Assembly: GCA_947166335.1 (NCBI GenBank)
Contig: CAMVDS010000002.1
Location: forward strand, 36,779 to 100,778
Reading direction: 5' to 3'
From: an uncultured Mollicutes bacterium
GTDB lineage: Bacteria; Bacillota_I; Bacilli_A; Acholeplasmatales; JAEDCM01
DNA length: 64,000 nt
Part shown: positions 37,120 through 47,607 of the stretch, in pieces
Numbering within the stretch: the stretch's first letter is position 1
Layout of the letters: every line of letters begins with the position of its first letter
Made by a program: the position numbers and the translations under genes
Notes under the pieces: model-generated
Told to the model about the DNA's origin: nothing
The model's input: the letters and a program-made list of their open reading frames with translations, nothing else
The model's database searches: none

Positions 37120-38514
37120 TTAAATAATCTTTAAAATTTCTTCCAATTTAATGTCTCCTTCTCTTATGACTTTTAAATCGCTAGTCATATCAATAATAGT
37201 TGATGGAACATTAGAATATTCTATATTAGTAGGGTCATTATAAATGTAGTCAATTTTATTCTTGAATGTCTCTTTTATAATGTCGTAATCATTTAAAGGC
37301 TTTTGCCCACTTAGGTTAACACTTGTTGTAGCAAGAGGTCCATTTTCAAGTAATAATTTTAAAGCAATAGGATGCTTTGGAATTCTAACTGCAACAGTAT
37401 CATCTATTGCATAATTATGTATATCCTTGTTCTTTGCTTTTAAAATAAGTGTTAACCCACCTGGTAAGAATTTGTTAATTATCTTTTTAGCTTTATCATC
37501 TATATAAGCTAGTTCTTCTATCTGTTCTAAATTTGCACATAATACAGCAAATCTTTTTGAACAGTCTCTATTCTTTAATTCCATTATTCTTTCTTGAGCT
37601 ACGCTATCAAAAACCTTCGCACCTAAGCCATAAACTGTATCTGTAGGGAAAGCTATTAATTCACCATCATCCATAGTTTTGTTTATAATGATAGTCATTC
37701 TATCTTTATTAAAAATATCTTTAATTTGTCTAACTTCTGCATTAGGAAAATATTTTAAAGCTAGTTCTTTTATTTCTTTATTTTTATCAAAGCCATGTTC
37801 AAAAGCTATTATATTTCTTCCTTTTAAATATTTTTTAGCTTCACTTAAGATAATTCTATAAAACTTAAGTCCATCTTCTCCTCCAAACAAGGCAACCCAT
37901 GGTTCATTATCCTTTACTAAAGATTGTATTTCTTCATTTGTTGGAATATATGGTGGGTTTGATACTAAGATATCAAACTTCATTCCTTCCAATGGTTTTA
38001 ACATATCACCTTGTAAGAATTTAACATCAGCACCTAGTTTCTTCGCATTTTCCTTTGCTTTTTCAAGTGCTTCAAATGATATATCAGTTAATGTTACATT
38101 CATTCTAGGTTCTTCCAACTTTAAAGTAATACCTATACATCCCGAACCACATCCAATATCTACTACATCAACATCATGATCCATAAATTCATCATATGTT
38201 AGTAAGATATTTTCAACTAATTCTTCTGTTTCTGGACGTGGAATTAATACTGTATTATCTACATTAAAATCATATCCGAAGAATTCTTGAATACCTGTAA
38301 TATGTTGAACTGGAATGTTTTCGTATAAATACTTATTTATGGCTTCATTAAAGGATTTAATAACATCTTCACTTACCTCTTCATCCATTGAAGAATAGAA
38401 CTGTGCGCCATCCTTTTTACTAGAATATAAAAGTAAAATATAAACTGCTGATTCTTCTTTGTTTAGTTCTAGAGCTTTCTCTTTAGTCTTATCATATAAT
38501 TCTTTATATGTCAT
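37120..38514 (-). CDS. prmC: Fused PrmC (release factor glutamine methyltransferase) and TsaC/Sua5 domain
   Basis: 464 residues. Residues 1-280 are PrmC: GCGSGCIG (121-128) binds SAM and NPPY (186-189) binds the target glutamine of the GGQ motif of RF1/RF2. From about 281 (MDDGELIAFPTDTVYGLG) to the end the YrdC/TsaC fold follows, with FPTDTVYGLG and TTSVNLSGQ; TsaC makes threonylcarbamoyl-AMP for the t6A37 tRNA modification. No SD precedes Met281, so the two are probably made as one chain. In Bacilli prfA, prmC and tsaC/ywlC are separate neighbours, and here the two last are joined. It lies 33 nt after prfA, whose product is its substrate. Confidence 0.93.
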   Translation of the reverse strand: MTYKELYDKTKEKALELNKEESAVYILLLYSSKKDGAQFYSSMDEEVSEDVIKSFNEAINKYLYENIPVQHITGIQEFFGYDFNVDNTVLIPRPETEELVENILLTYDEFMDHDVDVVDIGCGSGCIGITLKLEEPRMNVTLTDISFEALEKAKENAKKLGADVKFLQGDMLKPLEGMKFDILVSNPPYIPTNEEIQSLVKDNEPWVALFGGEDGLKFYRIILSEAKKYLKGRNIIAFEHGFDKNKEIKELALKYFPNAEVRQIKDIFNKDRMTIIINKTMDDGELIAFPTDTVYGLGAKVFDSVAQERIMELKNRDCSKRFAVLCANLEQIEELAYIDDKAKKIINKFLPGGLTLILKAKNKDIHNYAIDDTVAVRIPKHPIALKLLLENGPLATTSVNLSGQKPLNDYDIIKETFKNKIDYIYNDPTNIEYSNVPSTIIDMTSDLKVIREGDIKLEEILKII

Positions 38515-38547
38515 AACTATTCTCCTTTATTAAAATAAGAGGAAATA

Positions 38548-39621
38548 TTATTCCTCTTCTTCTCCACTTAATTTCTTTTGTTGTTCTGCTGAAATTAAAT
38601 TATCTATTACTAAATCTAATTTACCTTCGATAATAGCATCTAATCTTTGAATAGTGAAATTAATTCTATGATCAGTTACTCTGTTTTGAGGATAATTGTA
38701 TGTTCTAATCTTTTCAGATCTGTCTCCTCTACCAATTAAAGATTGTCTAATAGTTCCTTCTTTTTCAGCTTTTTCTTGGCACATTCTATCATAGATTTTA
38801 GCAGTTAATAATTTTAAAGCAGTTGCTTTATTTTCATGTTGCGATCTATGAATTTGGCAAGCTACATAATCACCTGTAGGAATATAAGTAAGTCTTACTG
38901 CTGAATAAGTAGTATTTACACCTTGTCCGCCTGGACCTGATGCACAGAATGTATCTACTCTTAAATCTTTTTCATCAATTTTAAAATCAATGTCTTCAGT
39001 TTCAGGCATTACTAAAACTGTAGCTGTAGATGTTTGAATTCTACCTGCAGATTCAGTTACAGGAACTCTTTGTACTCTATGTGCACCTGATTCAAATTTT
39101 AAGAATGAATATACAGAATCACCAGATACAGTAAATTCTATTTGTGAATAACCACCTGCGGCACATTCTTCAGCGTTTATTACTTCTAACTTCCATCCTT
39201 TTGATTCAACATATTTAGAATACATTCTAAATAAATCTCCAGCAAAGATGTTAGCTTCATCTCCACCTGCGGCACCTCTAATTTCCATAATAACGTTCTT
39301 TTCATCATTAGGATCTTTAGGAAGTAGCATAATAGTTAATTCTTCTTCCATCTTAGCTATTTTTGCTTTTGTTTCTTCTAATTCCATTTCAGCCATTTCT
39401 TTTATTTCTGGGTCACTGTCTTTAGACATTTCCTTTAAATCATCTAGAGAGTCTAAACATTTTTTATATTCTCTAAACATCATTACTGGCTTTTCTATTT
39501 GTTTTTGTTGCTTACTTAAATCTGTTAATTTTTTGATATCACATACAACAGATGGATCCATTAATAGTTTATTAATTTCTTCATATCTTTTTTCCATCAT
39601 TTCTAATCTATCTGTTATCAT
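38548..39621 (-). CDS. prfA: Peptide chain release factor 1
   Basis: 357 residues. GGQ is in ASGPGGQGVNTT near residue 231, and the stop-codon-reading loop has PVT (RVQRVPVTES), the P-x-T form that marks RF1 rather than RF2 (SPF). It releases peptides at UAA and UAG. UAG and UAA dominate the stops of this window. The gene lies between dnaB and the prmC-tsaC fusion. A conserved A-N-I-F-A-G-D-L segment precedes GGQ. No RF2 gene is present in the window. Confidence 0.97.
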   Translation of the reverse strand: MITDRLEMMEKRYEEINKLLMDPSVVCDIKKLTDLSKQQKQIEKPVMMFREYKKCLDSLDDLKEMSKDSDPEIKEMAEMELEETKAKIAKMEEELTIMLLPKDPNDEKNVIMEIRGAAGGDEANIFAGDLFRMYSKYVESKGWKLEVINAEECAAGGYSQIEFTVSGDSVYSFLKFESGAHRVQRVPVTESAGRIQTSTATVLVMPETEDIDFKIDEKDLRVDTFCASGPGGQGVNTTYSAVRLTYIPTGDYVACQIHRSQHENKATALKLLTAKIYDRMCQEKAEKEGTIRQSLIGRGDRSEKIRTYNYPQNRVTDHRINFTIQRLDAIIEGKLDLVIDNLISAEQQKKLSGEEEE

Positions 39622-39639
39622 AATAATTACTCCTTTATA

Positions 39640-41019
39640 TTAATCGTTATTCTGTTCATTATTAGCAATATTAGAGAACTTACTATATTGCTTTTCGAAT
39701 AATAATTGAACGTCAACGTCACTTTCACCTTCACGGTTTTTAGCAATATTAAGTGTTACTACATCGCTACCATCATCTTGTTTATTTAATATTAAAATAA
39801 TATCTGCATCTTGCTCGATTGCACCTGATTCTCTTAAGTCTGCCATAGTAATTTTAGCACTTTTGCCTTCTTTTCTTTCCGCATTACGTGATAATTGAGA
39901 AAGCGCTAAAACAGGGCATTTTAATTCACGTGCAAGAAGTTTTAAACCTCTTGAAATGTTTGCAACTTCTTCTTGTCTACTTCTTTGTTGCTTACCTCTA
40001 TCATGAGGTGTATCTATTAATTGTAAGTAGTCAACTACAATTAAACTTAATCCATGTCTTTGATATAATTTTCTACACATACTTCTTATATCAGAAATAT
40101 TAACTAATGATTCATCAGAAAAATGAATGTTTAGATTTTTAGTTGATTGAATTTGACTTTCAAGCTTTGCTAATTCTTGTTTAGTCATATTACCACTTTT
40201 TATATCTCTACTATTAATAGTAGCAGCATTTGCTAAAATTCTTGTTGTTACCATTTCTACTGACATTTCCAAACTGAATATAGCAATATGCGATTGTGGA
40301 TTTCTATCTGCTATATTTTTTGCGACATTAAGAGCAAATGCAGATTTACCTCCACCTGGACGTGCAGCTAATATAATCAATTGTTCAGGTTGGAAACCTT
40401 GTGTATACTTATCTAATAAGGTAAATCCTGTTTTTAAACCGACAACATCATTACCTTCCATTTTTGTTATTTTCTCTTTTACTTTATTTAATACAGCATT
40501 AGACATATCTTCTAAAGTAGAGAATGATGAAGTTCTTCTATTTTTAACTAAATCAGAGATTTGTTCTTCTGCATAATCAATGCATTCTGAAAAAGGAGCA
40601 ACATCGCTACCATTTTTCGTTTTATCTATTACATTTGCACAAGCAATTAAAAGTTTTCTTTTTAAATAATTGCCATGAACAATTTCTGAATAGTCTTCAA
40701 TATTAGCACTTGATGGATAAGCATCTACTAATTGCATTAAATATTCTCTTCCACCCCAGTTAGCTTGAGGGATAGTGCTAGACTCTAAATAGCTGCATAC
40801 AGTAGCATAGTCATAGCGCATATGTTGCTTTTCAAGTTGTAACATTGCAGAATATATTATTCTATTTTTATTGTCTAAGAATTCCTCATGTCCTGCAATC
40901 AAAATATCCTTAACTATATTAGTTAATGATTCATTGTCAATGAATATACCACCTAATACAGCTTGTTCTGCTTCAAGACTATATGGATCTTTTTTGTTTT
41001 CTTCGCTAATTTTAGCCAT
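39640..41019 (-). CDS. dnaB: Replicative DNA helicase DnaB
   Basis: 459 residues. The N-terminal domain (12-115) starts with PYSLEAEQAVLGGIFID, and the RecA-like motor has Walker A RPGGGKSAF (near 222-230), IFSLEMS, the Walker B-type LIVVDYLQLI and the arginine-finger region. B. subtilis names this gene dnaC, but it is the DnaB-family hexameric helicase. Placed directly after the gdpP-rplI fusion, as in Bacilli (19 nt gap). Nothing unusual. Confidence 0.97.
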   Translation of the reverse strand: MAKISEENKKDPYSLEAEQAVLGGIFIDNESLTNIVKDILIAGHEEFLDNKNRIIYSAMLQLEKQHMRYDYATVCSYLESSTIPQANWGGREYLMQLVDAYPSSANIEDYSEIVHGNYLKRKLLIACANVIDKTKNGSDVAPFSECIDYAEEQISDLVKNRRTSSFSTLEDMSNAVLNKVKEKITKMEGNDVVGLKTGFTLLDKYTQGFQPEQLIILAARPGGGKSAFALNVAKNIADRNPQSHIAIFSLEMSVEMVTTRILANAATINSRDIKSGNMTKQELAKLESQIQSTKNLNIHFSDESLVNISDIRSMCRKLYQRHGLSLIVVDYLQLIDTPHDRGKQQRSRQEEVANISRGLKLLARELKCPVLALSQLSRNAERKEGKSAKITMADLRESGAIEQDADIILILNKQDDGSDVVTLNIAKNREGESDVDVQLLFEKQYSKFSNIANNEQNND

Positions 41020-41038
41020 ATTATCCCTACTTTTTTAT

Positions 41039-43495
41039 CTAATCTTTTTTCTCTAATACGTGTACTTCAATTTTTGCTTCAATATCCTTATGTAATTTAA
41101 CTTCAGCTTCATAAATACCAAGTGAGTTGATTTCTGTTTGAATATCAATTTTTCTCTTATCAATATGAATACCGTAAGCTTTTTCAAATTCTTCAGCAAT
41201 TTGTTTAGTAGTAACACTACCAAATAATTTACCATCATCACCCATCTTAATAAATACGTTGATAGGTTTATTGTTAATTTCATCTTTTAATTTATTTAAA
41301 ACTTGTAATTGATGTTCAGCTTCTGCAGCTTCTTTTTCCTTATCTTCCTTTAGTTTCTTTAAGTTATCAGCAGTTGCAGCAATTGCTTTTCCTTGTCCGA
41401 TTAAGAAGTTTGCATAACCATCAGCAACTTCAACAACATCGTCCTTTTTACCTTTTCCTTTAACTTCTTCTTTTAGAATAATCTTCATTTTTTCTTCACC
41501 TTCTTGCAATTCTTCCTTTTCTAGTATATCATAAAGCATTTTATATGCATCTTCAATACTCATATTTGATAATTGTGCAGCAGCACCATTTAAGTGTCCG
41601 CCTCCACCCATCTCTTCCATGATGATTTGTACGTTAACACCTTCATAACTTCTTGCAGAAATACCTATTAAGTTTTCTTCAAGTTGTCCTATAGCAAAAC
41701 TTGCTGATACGCCATCAATTTCAAGTAATCTATCAGCTACTTGGGCTAATAAAACTCTATCCATAGTTAGAGCTTCAGTAATCTTAACAATAGCATATTT
41801 GTCAAATAAGATTTCAGCCTTTGTTTCTATTTCAGCTATTTCTTTTCTTCTTTCAATATCTTCTCTTAAGAATGTTCTAGCTTTAATCATATCAGCACCA
41901 TATTCTTTAAGTTGTGATGCAACGTCAAATGTTCTAGAACCTGTTCTAAATGTGAAGTTATTAGTATCAACTATAATACCTGCAAGCATTAAAGTTGCTT
42001 CAAGTGCACTAATCTCAACTTTCTTATTAACGAATGGAATCATTTCAACAATTAACTCAGTTGAACTTGATGCATATGGTTCAACATAGTTAAATATTGG
42101 ATTTTCATATGTTACTTCACCACGTCTATGGTGATCAATTACAGCAAGTTTCTTTGCTTTTGCTAAAACATCAGCATTCATAACAATCTTTGGAGATTGT
42201 GTATCTACAACAACTAATAATGTATCATCATCCATTAAATCTAACGCTTCTTTTGGAGTTACGAAATATTTAGTAATACCAACATGTTCTTTAGCTGTTA
42301 AATCTAAAAGCTTTTGAACTGTTTTATCACATTTAGGTCTATCAATGACTACTCTAACATCATTTCTTAAAGATAAACAAATCTTTAGTAAGGCAAGTGT
42401 TCCACCATATGAGTCTGTATCTGTATTAGTATGACCCATAATTAATACATTACCGGCTTTTTGAATGTGCTCAATTAATGTTTGAGCCATAACTCTAACT
42501 AATACCTTACTACTCTTTTCTTGAGCGTTTGTCTTAGCACCAAAGTATTGAATCTTTTCATCTTGTATGTTTACAACAACTTGGTCACCACCACGCTTTT
42601 CCGCAAGTTCAATTGCGTTTTGTGCGTATGTACCTAATTCTTCATATTTAACATCCCAACAAGCAATACCCATTGACGCAGTAACTCTAAGTTCATTTTC
42701 TTCTGATATTTCTCTAATTCTATTTAAAATATCAAATCTTGATTTAATCATTGTTTGTAATTGACCATAGTCTAATACAATTATTGATCTATCATCACTA
42801 TATGACTTTAAGAAACCACCAGCGTTTGTAATCCAGTCTGAAATTTCACCTAAATACTTACCTCTAAGTTCTGATCTTTGTTGTACGTCTAATTCAGCTA
42901 AAGATTGTTCCATATTATCTAGATAAATAATACCAAGAGCTGTTGTTCTTTCTTTATATTTAGCTTTAATCTTTTCACGTTCTGTAACATCAAAGAAATA
43001 TAATAGTAAATCATCTTTTCTAAACATTACGTCATAAGTCTTATCATAAATTGAAACCATTATGTTTTCTTTATTTTCTTGTACTTGATTGAATAATTCT
43101 GTGTGAATGCTTTGAAGAGGACGTTCCATTAGTTTGCTTTGGAAAATTTGTTTAGCATATTGATTTGCCCATTTAATTTCTAATTGATCATCACAAAGAA
43201 TAATACCAACTGGTAATTCGTTAAACGCAACATCTCCGGCTTTTTTAACATGGTAAGAAGTATTATTCCAAACTTCTAGTTTTGTTTCAAGCCATTTAAT
43301 CTTTTTTCTTTGTGCACTACTAAAATAAGAATAAATAAGCGCAGTTACGATAACGAAGCATGCTGCAACAACAGCAAGATAAACAATAGTTTGCACTAAT
43401 TTTTTGTTATCAAAATTAGACCAGTCTAATGGATATAAAACAAACATTAGGACTAATCCTACAGCAATAATGAACATTAATAGTATTTTTTTCAC
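41039..43495 (-). CDS. gdpP: GdpP-type c-di-AMP phosphodiesterase fused to ribosomal protein L9
   Basis: 818 residues. Two membrane helices (about 5-25 and 37-60), a PAS-like region, a degenerate GGDEF domain (no GGDEF; it reads KRGGDQ) and a DHH/DHHA1 phosphodiesterase ([28 protein letters not shown]) make up GdpP. It continues in frame into a complete L9 from the ATG at 41488 to 41039 (149 residues; start [15 protein letters not shown]). In Bacilli gdpP and rplI are separate neighbours. An internal SD (AAGGTGA, 41496-41502) 7 nt before Met of L9 may give free L9. The start is the GTG at 43495 with GAGGA upstream. GdpP degrades c-di-AMP, and a membrane-tethered L9 would be odd. Confidence 0.93.
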   Translation of the reverse strand: MKKILLMFIIAVGLVLMFVLYPLDWSNFDNKKLVQTIVYLAVVAACFVIVTALIYSYFSSAQRKKIKWLETKLEVWNNTSYHVKKAGDVAFNELPVGIILCDDQLEIKWANQYAKQIFQSKLMERPLQSIHTELFNQVQENKENIMVSIYDKTYDVMFRKDDLLLYFFDVTEREKIKAKYKERTTALGIIYLDNMEQSLAELDVQQRSELRGKYLGEISDWITNAGGFLKSYSDDRSIIVLDYGQLQTMIKSRFDILNRIREISEENELRVTASMGIACWDVKYEELGTYAQNAIELAEKRGGDQVVVNIQDEKIQYFGAKTNAQEKSSKVLVRVMAQTLIEHIQKAGNVLIMGHTNTDTDSYGGTLALLKICLSLRNDVRVVIDRPKCDKTVQKLLDLTAKEHVGITKYFVTPKEALDLMDDDTLLVVVDTQSPKIVMNADVLAKAKKLAVIDHHRRGEVTYENPIFNYVEPYASSSTELIVEMIPFVNKKVEISALEATLMLAGIIVDTNNFTFRTGSRTFDVASQLKEYGADMIKARTFLREDIERRKEIAEIETKAEILFDKYAIVKITEALTMDRVLLAQVADRLLEIDGVSASFAIGQLEENLIGISARSYEGVNVQIIMEEMGGGGHLNGAAAQLSNMSIEDAYKMLYDILEKEELQEGEEKMKIILKEEVKGKGKKDDVVEVADGYANFLIGQGKAIAATADNLKKLKEDKEKEAAEAEHQLQVLNKLKDEINNKPINVFIKMGDDGKLFGSVTTKQIAEEFEKAYGIHIDKRKIDIQTEINSLGIYEAEVKLHKDIEAKIEVHVLEKKD
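41486..41502 (-). promoter_or_regulatory. Possible internal ribosome-binding site for L9
   Basis: AAGGTGA, 7-nt spacer, ATG, in the fused frame right at the GdpP/L9 junction. It resembles other SD sites of the window. Confidence 0.5.
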
Positions 43496-43519
43496 AAAAA
43501 TCACATCCTCATCATATTG

Positions 43520-43548
43520 ATTATACCAACAATTACAAAGATTTACAA
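43520..43548 (-). promoter_or_regulatory. Promoter of gdpP-rplI operon
   Basis: Minus-strand TTGTAA, 17-nt spacer, extended -10 TGGTATAAT. Confidence 0.7.
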
Positions 43549-43579
43549 TAAATTAAATAATATTTAATTTCTTTTCATA

Positions 43580-43608
43580 TTGCGAAAAGAGGCATTTTTT
43601 ATTATAAT
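43580..43608 (+). promoter_or_regulatory. Promoter of the ACT/UPF0210 pair
   Basis: TTGCGA, 17-nt spacer, TATAAT, on the plus strand and about 25 nt upstream of the first start. Confidence 0.7.
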
Positions 43609-43632
43609 TGATTTGTATTGAAAGGGGTTTTT

Positions 43633-43905
43633 ATGATGAAAGCAGTATTATCAGTAATTGGAAAAGACCAAGTTGGTATCCTTGCATTAGTATCAAATGA
43701 ATGTGCTAAATATGATGTAAATATCATTGATGTTAGCCAAACAGTTATGCAAGATACTTTTGCCATGATTATGATGGTTGAATTAGACAAAATGACTATT
43801 AAGCTTGATGAATTTCAAGATATCATGCAAAAATGTGGAGAAAAGAGAAATCTTCAAATACATGTAATGCATGAAGATATCTTTAATTCAATGCATAGAA
43901 TTTAG
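43633..43905 (+). CDS. ACT-domain protein (UPF0237 type)
   Basis: 90 residues, one ACT domain: [31 protein letters not shown] is the classic ACT strand-helix start, with the rest completing the beta-alpha-beta fold. ACT domains bind amino acids and similar small ligands. It is encoded 8 nt before the UPF0210 gene, a conserved pairing. The start is the ATG at 43633 with AAAGGGG 5 nt upstream; another ATG follows directly at 43636, and a TTG at 43618 is too far. Role unknown; a sensor for the UPF0210 partner is plausible. Confidence 0.9.
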   Translation: MMKAVLSVIGKDQVGILALVSNECAKYDVNIIDVSQTVMQDTFAMIMMVELDKMTIKLDEFQDIMQKCGEKRNLQIHVMHEDIFNSMHRI

Positions 43906-43913
43906 GTGTTAAA

Positions 43914-45272
43914 ATGATTAATAATAAGGAAATATTTGAAACAATAAAAATGATTCAAGATGAGAACCTTGACATTAGAACAATCACAATGGGTATATCA
44001 TTACTTGATTGTGCTGATAGTAATATCGATGAATCATGTAAAAAAATTTATAATAAAATTTATAGATTAGCTAAAAACTTAGTTAGTGTTGGTGAAGAAA
44101 TATCAAAAAAATATGGTATTCCAATTATCAATAAAAGAATATCAGTTACTCCTATTTCAATGTTAGTTGCTGTTAGCGGAGGAGATCCAGTAAAATATGC
44201 AAAAACATTAGATAAGGTAGCTGAAGATATTGGAGTTAACTTTATTGGCGGATATTCTGCATTAGTGCAAAAGGGCTTTGCTAAGGGAGATTTGGAACTT
44301 ATTGAATCTATTCCTGAAGCTTTAACAGTAACAAAAAGAGTATGTTCAAGTGTTAATGTAGGTTCTACTAAAGCAGGTATCAATATGGATGCTGTTAGAA
44401 TGATGGGTAAAATAGTTAAGCAATGTGCTATAAACACTAAAGATGAAATGTGTGTTGCAGCTTCTAAATTAGTTGTATTCTGTAATGCTGTAGAAGATAA
44501 TCCATTTATGGCTGGTGCCTTCCATGGTGTTGGTGAAGCTGATTGTGTTATAAATGTTGGTGTATCTGGCCCAGGTGTTGTTAGAAGCGCTATAAAGAAT
44601 GCACCAGATACCGCAGATTTAACTGAGATTGCTGAAATAATTAAGAAAACAGCATTCAAAATCACAAGAATGGGTCAATTAGTTGGACATGAAGCTAGTC
44701 AAATGTTAAATGTTCCATTTGGTATTGTTGACTTATCACTTGCTCCTACTCCTGCAGTAGGTGATTCAGTTGCTCATATCTTAGAAGAAATAGGATTAGA
44801 GCAATGTGGTGCTTGTGGTACTACTGCTTGTCTTGCTATGTTAAATGATGCTGTAAAAAAAGGTGGAGTCATGGCTTCAAGTAGAGTAGGTGGATTATCT
44901 GGTGCATTTATACCAGTAACTGAAGATGCTGGTATGATTGATGCAGCAAGATCTAAAACTCTATCAATAGAAAAATTAGAAGCAATGACTGCTGTATGTT
45001 CAGTAGGCCTAGATATGATAGTTATTCCTGGTGATACAACTGAAGATGTAATATCAGGTATTATAGCTGATGAAGCAGCAATAGGTATGGTAAACTTTAA
45101 AACTACTGCTTGTAGATTAATTCCTGCAATAGGATTAAAGGAAGGCGAAGAATTGGTATTTGGTGGTTTATTTGGAGAAGGTCCAATAATGAAAGTAAAT
45201 ACTAAATCACCATCTAAATTCATAAATCGTGGTGGACAAATACCAGCACCAATTCAAAGTTTAAAGAATTAA
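43914..45272 (+). CDS. UPF0210 (DUF711) family protein
   Basis: 452 residues, the usual length for UPF0210. The conserved pattern of the family is visible, including [17 protein letters not shown] near the start, [31 protein letters not shown] ([11 protein letters not shown]) and [11 protein letters not shown]. The fold resembles anaerobic ribonucleotide reductase or pyruvate formate-lyase-like barrels, but no radical motif (RVxGY) is present and the activity is unknown. It is cotranscribed with the ACT protein on its own plus-strand unit, with a terminator shared with convergent fakA. Confidence 0.92.
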   Translation: MINNKEIFETIKMIQDENLDIRTITMGISLLDCADSNIDESCKKIYNKIYRLAKNLVSVGEEISKKYGIPIINKRISVTPISMLVAVSGGDPVKYAKTLDKVAEDIGVNFIGGYSALVQKGFAKGDLELIESIPEALTVTKRVCSSVNVGSTKAGINMDAVRMMGKIVKQCAINTKDEMCVAASKLVVFCNAVEDNPFMAGAFHGVGEADCVINVGVSGPGVVRSAIKNAPDTADLTEIAEIIKKTAFKITRMGQLVGHEASQMLNVPFGIVDLSLAPTPAVGDSVAHILEEIGLEQCGACGTTACLAMLNDAVKKGGVMASSRVGGLSGAFIPVTEDAGMIDAARSKTLSIEKLEAMTAVCSVGLDMIVIPGDTTEDVISGIIADEAAIGMVNFKTTACRLIPAIGLKEGEELVFGGLFGEGPIMKVNTKSPSKFINRGGQIPAPIQSLKN

Positions 45273-45297
45273 AAAAAGGCTTTAATAAGCCTTTTTT
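45272..45297. terminator. Bidirectional terminator between UPF0210 and fakA
   Basis: Stem AAAAAGGCTT / AAGCCTTTTTT around TAAT, symmetrical, serving the two convergent genes. Confidence 0.8.
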
Positions 45298-45300
45298 ATT

Positions 45301-46653
45301 TTATTCAAATGCAACTATAAAGCTATATATATCTTGCATACCTGATACAGTATTAATTTCTATATTTCTTATTTCATTCATTAAATTCTCACAGAATTCA
45401 TTTATTTCATCTTCTACTATATCTTTACCAAATATAACATTTATAATTTCTTTGTTATTATTTTTTACTTCAAAATCAATTAATCCTTTTAAGCAATCAT
45501 ATTTATCATTTGCTTTATAGATTAAATGTTTTCCTTCTATTGCCATAAATTCATTCTTTTTTATTTCAACACCATCAATGATAGCATCTCTTACAGCATA
45601 AGTTACTTCACCTGTAGTAACATTTTTAATTGCTTCTTCCATTTCATCAACAAAAGATGGATCATCATAATTAACAAGTGACATAGCACTTAAGCCTTCA
45701 GCAATAGTCTTACTATTAATAATTATAATATTAGCATTCTCATATAATTCTTTTGCTTGTCTTGCAGCAAGAATTATATTTGAGTTATTAGGTAGTACTA
45801 CAATGTTTTTAGCATTAACTAAATCAAATGCTTTAATGAAATCTTCTGTTGAAGGATTCATTGTTTGACCACCATTAATAATATAATCACAACCTAAATT
45901 AACAAATAGTTCTCTAAGACCATCACCATTACAAACACTTATTATGGCATATTCTTTTAAATTGTCACCTATATTCGAAACATAATGCTCTCTTTCAAAT
46001 TTATAATTTAAAATATAATTTGCATAATTAGCATCACTATTAAAGTATCTAAGCATTCCTTCAATTATATATACATAACCAGCTCCACCACTATCAATTA
46101 CATTTGCTTTTTTTAGGCAATCTAATTGATTAATAGTTTCTTTTAGAGCTTCATTAGCAAAATCTAAATATAATTTAAAGAATTCATTGATACTAGTCTT
46201 TTCTGAAACTGCTGATTTTGTCTTATTTGAGGCATTTTTAGCAACTGTAAGTATTGTTCCTTCTACAGGATTAACAACCATTTTATATGCTCTTTCATAG
46301 CCTGAAATAAAGGCATTTGCTAATTCAACGGAATTAGCTTTTTCTATATCTTTTAATCCATCAGCAATTCCTCTAAATATTTGAGATAAAATAACTCCTG
46401 AATTACCACGTGCTCCAAAAAGCATACCACGAGCTATTTTTTTGCTCATTAAGCCAATGTTATTTTCTTCATAATCTTTTATCTCGCTAACACCATGACT
46501 AATAGTCATAGTCATATTATCTCCTGTATCACCATCAGGAATAGGAAACACATTCAAATTGTTAACTACTATTCTATGCCTATTTAGATTATCTGCGCCA
46601 CTGATTAATAATTTTTTAAATAAACTACCATCTAAATTAAATACATCTTCCAT
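45301..46653 (-). CDS. fakA: Fatty acid kinase FakA (DAK2 family)
   Basis: 450 residues. The DAK2 ATP-binding domain has FPIPDGDTGDNMTMT, RGARGNSGVILSQIF and a Gly-rich ADP loop, with the Asp triad of the dihydroxyacetone-kinase fold. The FakA middle and C-terminal parts are present (GGQTMNPSTEDF, LPNNSNIILAA, then GEVTYAVRD). It is about 100 residues shorter than B. subtilis YloV (about 550), evenly compacted with no obvious break. FakA phosphorylates a fatty acid bound by FakB to acyl phosphate, which feeds phospholipid synthesis. Start overlaps the fakB stop, so they are translated together. Confidence 0.9.
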   Translation of the reverse strand: MEDVFNLDGSLFKKLLISGADNLNRHRIVVNNLNVFPIPDGDTGDNMTMTISHGVSEIKDYEENNIGLMSKKIARGMLFGARGNSGVILSQIFRGIADGLKDIEKANSVELANAFISGYERAYKMVVNPVEGTILTVAKNASNKTKSAVSEKTSINEFFKLYLDFANEALKETINQLDCLKKANVIDSGGAGYVYIIEGMLRYFNSDANYANYILNYKFEREHYVSNIGDNLKEYAIISVCNGDGLRELFVNLGCDYIINGGQTMNPSTEDFIKAFDLVNAKNIVVLPNNSNIILAARQAKELYENANIIIINSKTIAEGLSAMSLVNYDDPSFVDEMEEAIKNVTTGEVTYAVRDAIIDGVEIKKNEFMAIEGKHLIYKANDKYDCLKGLIDFEVKNNNKEIINVIFGKDIVEDEINEFCENLMNEIRNIEINTVSGMQDIYSFIVAFE

Positions 46654-47543
46654 TATTCTTCACCAACTATTGTTACTTCTTTTCCATAGAAGAATGTTGC
46701 TACAGTACCAGGACCAGTAGTTGAACCAATGATAGGTCCTAGATAATCTATAATAACATCTTTTGGATGAATTTCGTTAATGATATGTTCTTTTAGGAAT
46801 TCAGCATCTTCTATACAATCAGCATGAACAACAAATACAATATTATTTTCAGGATCTACGATGTTGTCTTTAGTATATTGGACTAAATCAAGTAAAGATT
46901 GTCTTCTACCTTTAGCTTTCTTCCAAGCATAGTTGTTACCTCTTGCATCACTTATAATAATAGGCTTTACACCAAAAATATTACCAAAGAATGCTTTACC
47001 AGCTTTAATTCTTCCTGCTCTCTTTAAATAATCTAAAGTAGCTACTGTACAGAATTGGTTATAACATAATTTTTCTTTTTCAATTATTTCGACTATTTCG
47101 CTTAATTCTTTTCCTTCTTTTCTTAAGTCACTTGCTTTCATAGCCATTAAAGCTTGACCTTTACATGAATTAAGTGGATCAATTATTTCTATTTTTCTAT
47201 CAGGATATTTTTCAAGTAACATATCACGAGCATTTCTACCTACGTTAACTGAACCAGATAAAGCAGATGAACATGAAATGTATAATACATCTTTGCCTTC
47301 TTCTAATACTTTAGTCCATTTATCTAGAAAAACTTCAAGTGGTACTAATGTAGTAGTAATTTTAATACCATCACGCATCCAGTCATAGAATTCTTTTGGA
47401 CTGTATAAGTCCCAATCTAGACTTGCTTTCTTTTCTTCTCCTTTTACAACAATGTTCATGCTTACGTAATCAACATCATATTGCTTTCTGAGTTCAGTAA
47501 ACATATCAGCTGTTGAATCAACAAAAATTTCAAATTTATTCAT
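46653..47543 (-). CDS. fakB: DegV family fatty-acid-binding protein (FakB)
   Basis: 296 residues. The DegV signature is present: FVDSTADM, SPKEFYDWMR, ITTTLVPLEVF (the TSxP-like loop binding the carboxylate) and YISCSSALSGS. Two-domain DegV proteins hold a fatty acid in a buried cleft and present it to FakA. The tight fakB-fakA overlap (TAATG) and a TetR gene diverging from the same intergenic region support a dedicated fatty acid kinase module. SD GGAGG lies 7 nt before the ATG at 47543. No signal peptide. Confidence 0.9.
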   Translation of the reverse strand: MNKFEIFVDSTADMFTELRKQYDVDYVSMNIVVKGEEKKASLDWDLYSPKEFYDWMRDGIKITTTLVPLEVFLDKWTKVLEEGKDVLYISCSSALSGSVNVGRNARDMLLEKYPDRKIEIIDPLNSCKGQALMAMKASDLRKEGKELSEIVEIIEKEKLCYNQFCTVATLDYLKRAGRIKAGKAFFGNIFGVKPIIISDARGNNYAWKKAKGRRQSLLDLVQYTKDNIVDPENNIVFVVHADCIEDAEFLKEHIINEIHPKDVIIDYLGPIIGSTTGPGTVATFFYGKEVTIVGEE

Positions 47544-47607
47544 ATTTTAAACCTCCTACATCTCTATATTATCATGGATAATATAAGAAGCAAATAAACA
47601 AAAATAG

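Noticed and set aside
44060..44665. 201-codon minus-strand frame opposite the UPF0210 gene
   Set aside because: Antisense to a conserved family protein, no SD, composition typical of a shadow frame; likewise 44774-45223.
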